NCBI RefSeq assembly: GCF_026213295.1
Contig: NC_079426.1
Location: 26,057,902 to 26,121,901 of the forward strand
Source of the DNA: Gadus chalcogrammus
Lineage: Eukaryota > Chordata > Actinopteri > Gadiformes > Gadidae
DNA: 64,000 bases
Direction of reading: 5' to 3'
The notes under the pieces were generated by a model that did not search any database, was not told where the DNA came from, and saw only the letters and a program-made list of their open reading frames with translations. Position 1 is the stretch's first letter, and every line of letters starts with the position of its first letter. Shown here piece by piece: positions 9,879 to 20,838 of this stretch. Made by a program: the position numbers and the translations under genes.

Positions 9879-12557
9879 ATGTGGGCTAGGCTCAAAGCGA
9901 ACCCATTCAAACCCCCGCTTCCTACCATCTTTCTCTCAAATGTCCGTTCGATCACATCCGGTGGATGTGATCCGACTGGAACTAGTTTCACAAAAACACA
10001 TGAAGAACTGCTGCAGCTTAATCTTTTCGGAACCTGGCTGGATAAAAAGACCCCGGACTCGGCTATTGAGCTAGATGGCCGCACTGCCTATCGAGCAGAC
10101 AGAACAGCTGACTCGGGTAAGAAGCTAGGAGGAGGTCTGTGTATCTATACCAATGACTCGTGGTGTACCAATGTCACAGTTGTTAGCAAACATTGTTGCC
10201 CTGACGTGGAATTTTTGTTGCTCCAATGCAGACCGTTTTACTTACCAAGAGAATTCTCTTCTGTTTACATCTGTGCTGTTTACATTCCACCCGACGCCAA
10301 TGCTAAGCTGGCACTAGTAAGGCTACAGGACATTGTAAACAATAGCCTGCTGGCACATCCCGACAGTATCTTTATTGCAGCGGGGGATTTTAATCATGCT
10401 GACTTAAAGTCTGTACTTCATTCTTTCCACCGTAATGTAAAATGCGCTACCAGAGGGAGCAACACACTTGATCAGGTTTATACCAACATAGCCCATGCAT
10501 ACAGAACCCAGGCGTACCCCCACCTAGGTCTCTCTGATCATGTTTCGCTCCTCCTGCACCCCTGGCACTCACCCAAAATCAGAGCCAGTAGGCCCGAAGT
10601 CAGGTCTGTCAGGATTTGGCCTGAGGACGCCATCCCTAGGCTCCAGGACTGCTTCAGCTCCACAGACTGGGACATTTTCAGTGGACTGGGTGTGTTGACA
10701 CGTAGGTCTCTGAATAATTATCTTGTCTCAGTCCTTGATATTGTTACATCCTGGAAACAATTCCGTGTCTTCCCAAACGTTAAACCCTGGATGACACCTA
10801 AAGTAAAATCCTTACTACGAGCCAGGAATGCAGCGTACAGAACCGGTGACACCAATGCATACTGCACGGCAAGATCCGACCTGAAGAAAGGCATCAGTTC
10901 TGCCAAGCAAGCATACATGACCCGCATTGAAGCTCAGTTCAACAGCGCCTCATGCCCCCGGCAGGTGTGGGAGGGCGTTAGGGCAATAACGGACTACAAG
11001 GGAAGAACATCCCCCCCTGTCAACAGCAGCGCCCCCCTAGCGGAGGAGTTAAACATCTTTTATGCACGTTTTGACAGGAACAACAAGGACCCGGTGTCGC
11101 CCCCTCTCCCCTCTGACGGCTCCACCCTAGTCCTGAGCACTCATGAGGTCAGACTCATCGTACGCAACATCAACATCAGGAAGGCAGCAGGCCCAGATGG
11201 AGTCCAGGGACGGGTGCTCAAGGACTGTGCGGCTGAACTAGCTCCAGTTCTCACCACCATCTTTAACCTGTCTCTGGCCTCATCCTGGGTCCCAGGATGT
11301 CTCAAGGCAGCAACAATAGTCCCGGTTCCCAAGAAACCAAATGTTGCAGGTCTGAACAAATACAGGCCTGTGGTACTCACCCCTATCGTCGCAAAATGCT
11401 TTGAGAAACTAGTCATGAAACACATTAAAGCCTCCATACCTCCATCATTAGATCAGAATCAGTTTGCTTACCGGAAGAACAGGTCAACAGAGGATGCCAT
11501 TGCCATTGTGTTACACACTCTACTAGAACATCTTGAGCACAGTAACACATATGGGCGACTCCTTTTTGTTGACTTTAGTTCAGCTTTCAACACTATCCTG
11601 CCTAACAAGCTACACAGCAAACTACACAAACTTGGCCTGAACCCCACTTTATGCAATTGGATTTTGGACTTTCTAACACACCGTACACAACATGTCAGGA
11701 TTGGCAAGCATGTCTCCCCCACCCTGCCCATGAACACCGGGGCCCCCCAGGGTTGCGTGCTCAGCCCACTTCTCTACACACTTTTCACTCACGACTGCTG
11801 CTCCTCTTCTCCATCTAACCTCATAGTGAAATTTGCTGACGACACAACAGTACTTGGCCTCATCACAGGAAATGATGAGACCTCATACAGGAGGGAGGCC
11901 GAGAGACTGGTAGAGTGGTGCGGTGATCACAACCTGGTTCTCAACACCACCAAGACCAAGGAAGTGATCATCGATTTCCGCAGGGCCAGACACCTCAGCC
12001 ACTCTCCACTCCTAATCGGAGGGGAGGAGGTAGAGAGGGTGTCCAACTTCAAGTTTCTGGGTGTGACTGTGGCTGACGATCTGTCCTGGAGGACCAACAT
12101 CACCTCTGCCGTGGGTAAGGCACAACAACGCCTCTTTTTCTGCCTTCGGAAACTAAAAAGGGCTAAACTTCCACAGGGACTGATGGTCAACTTCTATCAC
12201 TGCGCAGTAGAGAGTGTACTCACCTACGGACTCCTGGTGTGGTTCTCCAGCTGCACCAGGGCCGAAAAGGAGGCCCTCCACAGAGTGGTCAAGGCTGCGG
12301 GGAGGATCATTGGGAAGAGCCTCCCAGAGATCTCCACAGTCTTCACCTCCCGCTGCCTACGCCGGGTGAACAACATCCTAAAGGACCAGGTCCACCCAGC
12401 GCACCATCTCTTCCAGCGACTGCCCTCCGGACGGAGATACCGTTCCATCCGCTCCAGGTCCAGCAGATTGACCAATAGCCTCTATCCAAAGGCTGTCAGA
12501 CTGCTGAACGAACAACCTGCCCCCCGCACCCCCCACCCCACCCCCTCGGTCATATAA
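9879..12557 (+). CDS. LINE ORF2: AP endonuclease and reverse transcriptase, open along its whole length
   Basis: An uninterrupted 892-codon frame. The endonuclease lies at about residues 1-240, with SNVRSI, GTWLDKKTPDSAIELDGR, GGGLCIYTN, IFIAAGDFNH and LGLSDHVSLLL. The reverse transcriptase lies at about 420-720, with IRKAAGPDGVQGRVLKDCA, KYRPVVLTPIVAKCFEKLV, FVDFSSAFNTI, TGAPQGCVLSPLL and the catalytic box KFADDTTVLG. The C-terminus (QRLPSGRRYRSIRSRSSRL) is typical. In-frame codons before the first ATG (KRGKRGG) suggest that the true start is upstream or was lost. The N-terminal endonuclease seems partly disturbed between SNVRSI and GTWL. All RT catalytic residues remain, so it may be young. 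Confidence 0.88.
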   Translation: MWARLKANPFKPPLPTIFLSNVRSITSGGCDPTGTSFTKTHEELLQLNLFGTWLDKKTPDSAIELDGRTAYRADRTADSGKKLGGGLCIYTNDSWCTNVTVVSKHCCPDVEFLLLQCRPFYLPREFSSVYICAVYIPPDANAKLALVRLQDIVNNSLLAHPDSIFIAAGDFNHADLKSVLHSFHRNVKCATRGSNTLDQVYTNIAHAYRTQAYPHLGLSDHVSLLLHPWHSPKIRASRPEVRSVRIWPEDAIPRLQDCFSSTDWDIFSGLGVLTRRSLNNYLVSVLDIVTSWKQFRVFPNVKPWMTPKVKSLLRARNAAYRTGDTNAYCTARSDLKKGISSAKQAYMTRIEAQFNSASCPRQVWEGVRAITDYKGRTSPPVNSSAPLAEELNIFYARFDRNNKDPVSPPLPSDGSTLVLSTHEVRLIVRNINIRKAAGPDGVQGRVLKDCAAELAPVLTTIFNLSLASSWVPGCLKAATIVPVPKKPNVAGLNKYRPVVLTPIVAKCFEKLVMKHIKASIPPSLDQNQFAYRKNRSTEDAIAIVLHTLLEHLEHSNTYGRLLFVDFSSAFNTILPNKLHSKLHKLGLNPTLCNWILDFLTHRTQHVRIGKHVSPTLPMNTGAPQGCVLSPLLYTLFTHDCCSSSPSNLIVKFADDTTVLGLITGNDETSYRREAERLVEWCGDHNLVLNTTKTKEVIIDFRRARHLSHSPLLIGGEEVERVSNFKFLGVTVADDLSWRTNITSAVGKAQQRLFFCLRKLKRAKLPQGLMVNFYHCAVESVLTYGLLVWFSSCTRAEKEALHRVVKAAGRIIGKSLPEISTVFTSRCLRRVNNILKDQVHPAHHLFQRLPSGRRYRSIRSRSSRLTNSLYPKAVRLLNEQPAPRTPHPTPSVI

Positions 12558-12559
12558 CT

Positions 12560-12710
12560 CCCACTATAACTCCCACTCAATAACTGAACTGGACTGCATT
12601 GCTGCACTGTACACTATTTTCCATCTATTGCAGGACTGCAGTCCTGCAAGTCACCCGCAACAAACAGTACCGCACCACTCGCTGGAAACGAGGCATAAGA
12701 CTGAGCGCCA
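12560..12710 (+). other. LINE 3' UTR
   Basis: Sequence following the LINE stop codon, with actccca repeats, ctgcactgtacacta and gcaggactgcagtcctgcaa (a short hairpin). The end of the insertion could not be fixed. Confidence 0.45.
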
Positions 12711-12759
12711 GGTTCGTTGGTTCTCGTAGCCTAGACTTGAGGGGATAACTCCTTCCTCC

Positions 12760-12895
12760 GGGCTGCTTCACAGCCAGGGTTCCTGCTTATTGGTTCATAG
12801 CGCTGCCAGGCCTCCTGCTTATTGGGTCATAACGCAGCAGGGCACCTTCTTATTGGTTCATAGTGCAGCCAGGGCTCCAGCCTATTCGTGAATAG
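12760..12895. repeat. Tandem repeat of about 37 bp, four degenerate copies
   Basis: The unit approximates cagccagggttcctgcttat plus tggttcatagcg. Copies are near 12770, 12806, 12843 and 12866. It lies between the LINE and the hAT relic. Confidence 0.6.
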
Positions 12896-13209
12896 ATTCG
12901 TGATTCAGACCCCTTAGCTCATAGCTGTCAATCTCAAGGCCCACGGGCCTAATCCGGCCCGCGGTGTAATTTAATTTGGCCCGCCAGATAATATCTAATG
13001 TCTATCAGAACTGGCCCGCCGGTTTAATCGCATTTCAGCGCTAAACTGCAAGTCCCACAATGCACTGCCGCTGCGCTGGTATACGTCAATCGAGGCCCTC
13101 AAGCGGGAGCCCATCCCCCACTACCTGTAGCGCTCTAGTCTCGAATGTTTACTGCAGCAGCATCATACTGTTTATCACCTGAAGTAGCCTAGGTTTTTTA
13201 GCTAACTTT

Positions 13210-14270
13210 TTGTTAGCTACCTGTCGCTTTCCCCCCAAAAAAAAAAAGGCTAAACGGAAGGTGGACATTGAGAACACAGTTTTTCAAGAGAGGTGGGAGG
13301 CTGAATACATGTTCACCGATATGAAGGGCAAACCCATCTGTCTTGTTTGCGGGGCAGATGTGGCTGTCACGAAAGAGTACAATTTAAGACGGCACTATGA
13401 AACGAGACATCAAGAAGTACAAGGATATGAACATTCAACAGAAGGTAGTGGAGTTTAAACGAAGTTTGGCGTCACAGCAGACTATGTTTATTAAAGCCAA
13501 AATACAAAGTGATGCTGCTGTAAAGGCTAGTTTCATTGTGGCTGAGGAGATTGCTAAATCCGCCCGGCCCTTTACCGAGGGAGAATTTCTAAAAAACTGC
13601 TTGTTAAAAGTTTGCGATGTCGTGTGCCCAGATAAAAGACAAGCCTTTTCAAACGTCAGTCTGAGCAGAAACACCGTTGCTGATCGTGTATGTGAGCTCT
13701 CCACCAAATTACAAAAACTTCGAACAGGTGCGGTGGCTAAGCCGGGGGAGGGTGATGAACAGATGTTTTGAGTTGCGTGAGGAAATATGTCAGTTCATGG
13801 AAAGCAAAGGGAAAGACACAAGCTCCGGGACAAAGAGTTTTGGTGTGAATGGGCGTTTCTGTGTGACATTACGAGCCATCTCAATGCACTCAACCTGCAG
13901 CTTCAAGGGCGGGCTCATGTGATCACTGACATGCACGCTGTGGTGAAGCCATTTAAAACCAAGCTGCGACTGTGGGAGATGCAAATCCTGCTAGAAAACC
14001 TTGGCCATTTCCTGTGCTGCCAAACTATGAAAGAGCAGGTCTCTGTGTTCCCAAGTGCACAATTTGCTGAAAAGCTCGGCATACTTAGCGCCGACTTCAC
14101 ACGCCGATTTGCCGACTTAGAAGCCCAAAAGAGTAGACTTGAACTGCTCAGTAATCCGTTTGCAGCTGACGTGGAAAGCGCACCAACCAACCTCCAAATG
14201 GAGCTTATCGAACTCCAATTTAGCGACACACTCAGGTCGAAGTATGACTCTGTTGGTGCTGCATAGTTTC
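13210..14270 (+). pseudogene. GTF2IRD2-like / ZBED-type hAT transposase, broken and internally deleted
   Basis: It opens with a lysine-rich start and a BED-like zinc finger (KPICLVCGADVAVTKEYNLR with RHYETRH). It continues in other frames with SLSRNTVADRVCELSTKLQK, then jumps to VRWLSRGRVMNRCFELREEI, CDITSHLNALNLQLQGR, VKPFKTKLRLWE and FSDTLRSKY. In the family, about 180 residues carrying the catalytic core lie between the VADRV block and the RWLSRG block; here they are missing. At least two frameshifts occur. GTF2IRD2 C-termini and related ZBED/SCAN proteins derive from such hAT elements; here it looks like a dead transposon. Confidence 0.75.
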
Positions 14271-14588
14271 CACATTTCATCCCTGACGCAATGCCCCAGC
14301 TGCGTGCTCAAGTTGCTCAAATGCTCTCTATGTTTGGTAGTACATACCTATGTGAACAACTTTTCTCTGTAATGAAGTTGAACAAAACATCACACAGGAG
14401 TTGTCTCACTGATGAACACCTTCACTCAATCCTGAGGATCTACTCAGCTTAGAGCCTGACCCCAAACATTGAGGAACTTGCGTCGAAGAAGAGATGTCAA
14501 GTATCTGGTTAAGGCACCAGGGCAAATCACAGTGCAGTAAACTGAGCTTTAATGTAGCATAGGTTTCATTTTTGCACTTTTGTCTATG

Positions 14589-15060
14589 TTTGGATTTTAA
14601 TTGAGGCATGTGAAATTTGTGTCTTTTTTATTTTATTAGGAAATTTGATTTGAGTTAGACTCCTTGTTTCAGATTACATATCTATATATATATGTGTAAA
14701 ACTAAGGCTGAGTTCATGTTTAGGCCTACAAATAAATAAATCTTAATGTTTGGATTTTCAATGAGAGAGGCATGAGAATTAGTGTCTTCTTTAATTTATT
14801 TTGAAAATCGATCTGTGACTCCTTGTTTCAGATAACATATATATGTGTAAAACTATAAGGCTGAGGTCATGTTTAGGCCTACAAATAAATAAATCTTATT
14901 GTTTGGATTTTCAATGAGAGAGGCATGAGAATTAGTGTGTTTTTTATTTTATTTTGAAATTTGATCTGAGTTAGACTCCTTGTTTCAGATAATATATATA
15001 TATATATGTGTAAAACTAAGGCTGAGTTCATTTTTAGGCCTACAAATAAATAGATCTTAT
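14589..15060 (+). repeat. Tandem repeat, three copies of about 155 bp
   Basis: Copies start at about 14589, 14752 and 14903, each with ttggattttcaatgagagag, actccttgtttcagataa and gtgtaaaactaaggctgag. They form the 3' flank of the hAT-type element. Confidence 0.8.
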
Positions 15061-15428
15061 TGCAATAGCTAATAAGCCTAAGCTTTAGGCCACTTTCAGA
15101 TTCAATATGGGTAAAACTTAATTTCAAAATAAATATTGAACATGTCCGGCCCTCGACTTGGACCCAGTTTTTTATTTCGGCCCACTGGGTATTTGAGTTT
15201 GACTTGCCTGGCCTAGACAGATACATAGTCTAGACAAGTCTTTATTATTGCCAAATGACACAAATCGTCTAAAATTCATTGAGGTGATTCGGCTCACACA
15301 GGACAGTACAAGACCACACAGAACAAGGGAGAACCAGTTTGACTGGACACATACATAATACCTCACATTAAAACTAGACACATGCGTAGATAGACGGATA
15401 GATGGATAGAGAGATAGACAGATACATA

Positions 15429-16569
15429 CAGTGTTGTGCCTGAACGCGTTCATTGAACGATAGTTCATGAACTCGTTCATATTTTCGGCGAACGCGAACT
15501 GAACGTACTGTATTACTGCCTGATGAACGTTACTGTGAACTCGTTCATTCTGGTGTCTGTGAACGGCACGCGAACTCGGTTTAACTTCGTTCAATTGGGG
15601 GGTTATTTGTTTATCAATACGGCGGATGCGCGCGCAGAATGAGAACATTTGTTTGACCGGTTGCCGGCTACCTCCGTGTGGTTAATTTGCAGTTGCGGTG
15701 TTGTCAGCTTACTGTTACATTAAACTGCAATCAGAAAATGCGGTTATATGCTATAGACCCTATAATGTCTGTGGTGTAAAGGCTGGGACGAATTAAAAAA
15801 TATAAATACACTTTATGTTGAAAGTATAGACCGTCCCGATTCCCATTGAAATGAATGGCGCGGTGATTATTCTTCACAACGAGATCTGTTAAATCGTGAA
15901 AAATGAATCAAACTGTAATCAGACAACACGGTTATATGCTATAGACCCTAGAGTATCTGTGGTATAAAGGCTGAGACGAATTTCGAATTATAAATATGTA
16001 CAATCCATAACGTTAGCTCTCTGGCTCATAGCTCAGCGGACTAGAATACCTCCTAGAATCATTGCTTGTTGGCCGGAAACGGAAATGGGGGCTGTTTACG
16101 TTTGGTTGTAGTCTTTTCGCTCGGTTCTCCCACTCAACAGTAGGGCTAGAACCGAGGGAAAAGACTACAACCAAATTTGAACTACAACCAAACTAGTTCC
16201 CTTTCCGCTTCCGGCCAACGAGCAATGAGTCTTCCAACAGAAATCAATGGGATTTACAAAATGCGCTAAATGTACAATAAAACACGATAGAAACTGTATT
16301 TCGCTACGATGCTTGATTCAACCGCTCTATTTCATCCTAGACAAATCACGAAGTGGGCTCGATGTTCAAAATACCGGAAAAAAATTATATCATTAAATAA
16401 TATTAATAAAACATATTGAAAAAAATAACTATGAACTAGTTCATTTTTTGGAACCGTGAACTTAGTTCAAATCTTTGAATTATGAACGTTGAACTGAACT
16501 AGTTCATTTTAAAATTTGTGAACTGAACTTTGAACTAGTTCACGTAGAAAGTGAACTATCCCAACACTG
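15429..16569. mobile_element. Non-autonomous hAT-type element, perfect 8-bp target duplication
   Basis: 1141 bases between two copies of gatacata (15421-15428 and 16570-16577). The ends are cagtgttgtgcc and cccaacactg. Both ends are built of gaacTagttca-like motifs (tgaactagttcat, tgaacgttgaactgaact). No transposase frame. The 8-bp duplication and the CAGTG start fit the hAT superfamily. Confidence 0.88.
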
Positions 16570-16577
16570 GATACATA

Positions 16578-16861
16578 TGTTATTTTTTTTTGCCAAGTGG
16601 AGCCAGACAGTCCTGTGAGCGTATTCAAATTAGCCATGTGCGCAAAACAGAAGACAGAAGTAATGTTGAAAAGTCATACAAAAAACGGAGGCAAGTGGTG
16701 AGTGTGTGCGACTGTGCATGTGTCCTTTCCAGCTTCGGCATACTGCATGGTTATGAAGGCCTTGTGGTTGGTTGTGGTCTTAGTGAAGCAGCGAAGCCTT
16801 GGAGTTGGACGAATGTGCTCTGTGTACTTGTTCAATGATGTATCTCTCTGTATTGTATTTG
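16578..16861. other. Intronic stretch between two hAT elements
   Basis: No recognisable gene or repeat. A 95-codon frame through it has no domain features. Confidence 0.35.
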
Positions 16862-16869
16862 CTGTAGAT

Positions 16870-17269
16870 CAGAAGTCTCAAACTCTAGTTACCTGGGGGC
16901 CCCCGGAGGTAGAGTCTGGGTCAGGCTGGGTCCCATCAAGTATTCCACAAAAAAAAGGAGCACAACTGACCCAATCTAAGTTGACAACGGGGGACATTTC
17001 ATAGCGGTTGGTGGAAACCGGGACATTTTAGCGTCCTTTGGTTTTTGTCGGGACTCAGTACACGCAGCTCAAAATTGGGACTGTCCCTGCATAACCGGGA
17101 CATCTGGTCACCCTATCACAAGTCATTAAAAAGCGTGGCAAGCCACTCTGTGCGTTTGACAACAACGCGCAGGCCGCACAAACACTAAACTTTGATGCCA
17201 AGTAGGGGGCCACAAAATATCATCCCGCGGGCCTCAATTGGCCCCCGGGCCGCGAGTTTGAGACCCATG
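16870..17269. mobile_element. Non-autonomous hAT-type element, perfect 8-bp target duplication
   Basis: 400 bases between two copies of ctgtagat (16862-16869 and 17270-17277). Inverted ends: cagaagtctcaaactc and, inverted, catgggtctcaaactc. The inner part has the ggccc-rich ends and a segment related to the gggacat / tggtcaccct element type. No coding capacity. Confidence 0.88.
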
Positions 17270-17277
17270 CTGTAGAT

Positions 17278-17889
17278 GGATGGTTAAATAATGTCAAACC
17301 ATCACGATCGGTCATGCTGCAGGCACTCATTTGCAAGTGCACTGATTGCGTGTCCAATAGGCTATACCTGGCATTTATTTAGTCAATTGCTCTTCCAAGT
17401 GTGCCAGATTGGTGCCAATTAGTGTCGTGTTTGCATTGTAATGCACAACTTTGCCTCTCCTTGTTATAAAACAACTTTAGCCAATGCAGCCTCCTATGTC
17501 AGTGTTGCTTTATGAATACTATAGCATATCGGATCATCACAATTGTTAAATGTGTGTTGTTATGTAGGCTATAGGCTGATTGTCTCGGCTTGCATCAGCA
17601 AAATATTATATTGTTTTAGGCCTACGGCTTATTGAGAAAATGTAGATTGGTATTGCGCAACAATCGGGAGATGGGCCCCCCCGAATATTGACGGGTATTT
17701 TGCATGCTGGGTAAAAGCTTAGAAATAAATACTAGGCAAAGATGTTGTTACTGGAGCTAGTAGGCTACCACCTACCATCTAAACGTAGGATAACTCGTCG
17801 GAAATGTGCTTACAACGTTGAGGGAAAGATTTAATTAAGGATTATCTGGGAGGGGATTTCACAGGTGGAACTGGCAACTTCAAGTTAGC
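17278..17889. other. Intronic stretch with nothing recognised
   Basis: No gene or transposon end is visible. Confidence 0.35.
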
Positions 17890-17897
17890 CCATAGCT

Positions 17898-18475
17898 TAG
17901 GGTGACCAGATTTGAGTTTGTGAAAAAGAGGACACTTCGTCGCGGGGGGGGGGGGGGGGGGGCGCGAGGCGAAAACATGGGTATTTTTTCTTTAGTTCGT
18001 CCGTGAACTTACATTTACGTTTAGGCATGGCTGCAGATGTAATGTGCTGTTGTAAACAGAGTGGAAGCGGCAAGGTGCTCAATGTTGCCAGATTGGAAAT
18101 GGCAAAGTAACGTACCAAAGGCTCAAAATGGTCGTATTTGGAGGATAATTATCGTGGCTCTGGCAACCCTGAGATCGGTCGCCCAATGACAGACTCTCTC
18201 TACAGTCAGCTCGCGCAAGAAGGTGGAACGTAAGGGAGATACCATTTCCAGAACTTGGAAGGCCGTAATAACCATAGACATATACAATGGTAATAACTAG
18301 TAGGTTATGTGAAAGACCCAGAAACACAAATATGCGACGAGGCAAAAACAAATATGCGACGAGATAATGTCCGAAAACCGGACATTATCATCAGTTAATA
18401 AAACCCCCCCGGACGCCCCGGACGGGACGTAAAAAGTGGACATGTCCGGGGAAAAGAGGACGTTTGGTCAGCCTA
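17898..18475 (-). mobile_element. Non-autonomous hAT-type element, perfect 8-bp target duplication
   Basis: 578 bases between two copies of ccatagct (17890-17897 and 18476-18483). The ends are tagggtgaccagat and, inverted, taggctgaccaaacg. It contains a run of 19-20 G (about 17944-17963) and the first codons of a transposase-like frame on the minus strand (17945-18028). Confidence 0.88.
17945..18028 (-). pseudogene. First residues of a hAT transposase-like protein
   Basis: The minus-strand frame from 18028 reads MPKRKCKFTDELKKKYPCFR and then enters the poly-G run (proline codons). A start of the type MPKRK.F...L...YPF is known from hAT-derived fish and mammalian proteins. Everything downstream is missing, so this marks the deletion derivative's origin. 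Confidence 0.5.
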
Positions 18476-18483
18476 CCATAGCT

Positions 18484-19119
18484 AGCATTATGTCTACTAT
18501 TTCTAGATCTTCTGGTTCACCGGCACAACATAACGACATTATCACTTTCATAAAGAAAACGTTGTCCTTTACTCGGTGCTATTCACTGACAGTAAAATCA
18601 GATAAATAAGTGTTTCGTTAATGTATGGTCTGCTGTTCATAGACTAGCTCCAGCGCTCGTTGCTGCGTTGCTAAATGATAGCAACTCTCCACTCATTCTC
18701 CTCTGACCATGCTTTTAATTGGCTTTGACAGCAATTCCTCATTCAACCTCTCACGTCTCACAGATTTGAAATTATACGGCTGTGGGCCATCATACATGTT
18801 ATTTGTGGTTCTTGCTGCCTTTTAGACGCCATGGTTCTAGTACTAGGCTCAGGCTACCTTTCACCACGTCTCCCCAACGTGAGGTCATTGCCAAATGGCC
18901 TTAGAAAACACCCGTTACAACCAAAAATGACAAACTGGACTTTAACACTATTTGAGACATTTATAAATGATATTCAAATTTTGAGTGCTTTATGTACACA
19001 TTAATCGAAAGTTCCGGTTAACCTGCAACACATTCTTTAAAAGGAGAAGCGAGGAGAACAGAGCAGGGTGCATGTGGAGAACAGGGCTCAGCAGAGGCAC
19101 GGAAAAGCACTGCTCAGTT
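18484..19119. other. Intronic stretch with nothing recognised
   Basis: No gene or transposon end is visible. A 61-codon frame near its right end has no features. Confidence 0.35.
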
Positions 19120-19124
19120 TACAG

Positions 19125-19600
19125 ACAACCCGGTATCACGCGATTTCGTGCTCATAAGCACGAACGTTAATCTATTGAAGCGTGTTCCAGAGCACGATAG
19201 TCCGACTTTTTGCGTGCTACACAGAACAAAATGTAAACCAATGCATTCTGAATGGGAGTGTTCTCAGACAATTAACGTGCTCCATAAAACGGTACGAGAG
19301 AGAGAAAGAGAGAGAGGGAGGGACAGAGAGAGAGAGAGAGAGAGAGAGAGGCTTCAGAAAGGATGTGCGCAGATAGTACAGTGCACCCTAGTTATGTTTA
19401 TGCCAAAACCACAAATGTATATATATATATTGCCTAATTATATATATTGCCTATATATATATATAGGCTATATATATAATTAGGCTATAATTATATTATT
19501 TAGCGTGTAATGAGACAATCTATAGCCAAATTGTCGAAGATGCCCGAGAATCTCCGGGGATATCAGCATGGGAAATCGGCGCATCAGACCCATGAACCTA
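19125..19600 (+). repeat. Left terminal inverted repeat of the 4.5-kb element
   Basis: About 476 bases. It includes the phrase aaatgtaaaccaatgcattc, which also occurs at 21360 and, inverted, at about 23550. It pairs with 23181-23657. Confidence 0.8.
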
Positions 19601-20838
19601 TAAAGAAAGACGTAATCTCAAGCGGGAGAAAACGTTTGCGGTGCTGGTTTGTGTCACGTAAGTACAGGGCTCTCATGTCTCATGCATTCGGCGTGAGACA
19701 CACGCAATTCAACCCATGCACACGCTCGAACCTGGTCTCACGAAAATACGTCACAGTTACGTTATTTAATCTATTGAAACGTCAGGGACACGTAGGCCTA
19801 TTTTCACAATTTTGTATTTCAATTGGAAGTAGGCTATTTGTCGTGTCAGCACGACTTCCAAACTAAGGTTCTGTCCGGGAGCGTTCTCCCTAATGTCCCT
19901 TATGGAGCTCCGTACAGATCATTCATTGTTGAAAATTGTCTGTGATAACTAACAAATGACAGCTTTTGGCCACCCGTTTCTACTTAAAATTGTCTGTGAT
20001 AACTAACAATATGACAGCTTTTGGCCACCCGTTTCTACTTTCACCTTTGATACTGAGAAATTGTGACAATACACGGATATATTAAATGCAGGTACGCTCC
20101 TCTGTAGGCAAACCGCGAAGGAAAAAAGGGTAGCTGCTTCATCTGTTCTTTTTAGAATTGTATGTCTTGATTTTTATTTTATCTAGCCATCTATTCTCTT
20201 GTTTTTGGCTATGTGAATGAACGTCCGCGTCGATGCCTCGATCGCAAGTCCAGTGTCGCGAGCGGACGTTGCCATGACATCTAGAAATCAAACCGTATTT
20301 AATGGGTTGTAGTGAGTGTAACATAATTCACCTACAGTATTTTGTTATGTGTTGTTCTTTCAATTGTGTTAGGCATGTCGTTTACTGTCTTGGTGGTTCA
20401 GGGATCGCTGTCCCTTTAAGGATTACGAGCGTCTCATGACGTCTGAGCCCATGCGGGATATGTTTACTCTCAGCACGTTTTGATTTCCTGTTTCTCTTTT
20501 ACTAAATAAACGAGTCACACAACTGTGTACTCAACGTGCGAAATTGTATCTCTCACTTATTGCAATTTCCACAGGGTTATCATTAATATTGATGTGTAGG
20601 GGTTGATTATAACTCGTGAATAATATTGTTTAGACCACGATCTGGGGGAACACACGTATTCTGATTGGCTGCAGTGCGTGCATTAACTCCTGATATAGCC
20701 CTACAGACACCTGCTAAGTAGTTCCAGTCAGTGTTTAGATTCTCTGCCCGAGCCCGAGCCCGACGCGGGCCGGGTCGGGCCGATATTTCCCACCACTATA
20801 CTCGGGCCGGGCCTTTGATCGAGCGTTTTATTTTTATT

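Larger units (their letters stand above)
9127..12710 (+). mobile_element. Non-LTR retrotransposon (jockey-superfamily LINE) with a doubled 5' region
   Basis: It consists of a partial 5' unit (about 9143-9543), a second 5' region (from about 9544), one long endonuclease/reverse transcriptase frame (to 12557) and a short 3' UTR (to about 12710). Both 5' units share ttgccatggcggcggcg, gcccggagctccc, aatgaagtacagccg and ttaacttttaaag. The protein is of the endonuclease-plus-RT type of fish CR1/Rex1/L2-related LINEs; the exact clade is uncertain. Insertion borders were not resolved. Confidence 0.8.
12915..15222 (+). mobile_element. hAT-type element with a GTF2IRD2/ZBED-like frame, internally deleted
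   Basis: It begins with ctgtcaatctcaaggccc and ggcccgcggtgtaa and ends with tcggcccactgggtatttga and gtttgac, inverted-repeat-like ends rich in ggcccgc. Inside are a broken transposase-like frame (13210-14270) and a tandem 3' repeat (14589-15060). I could not find a clean target duplication, so the borders are approximate. Confidence 0.6.

Noticed and set aside
9879..12557. 892-residue frame as a host gene
   Set aside because: It has endonuclease and reverse transcriptase motifs of a LINE and lies inside a cadherin intron.
13210..14270. A functional GTF2IRD2 or ZBED host gene
   Set aside because: Frameshifts and a missing middle part, with transposon-like flanks. It is a relic.
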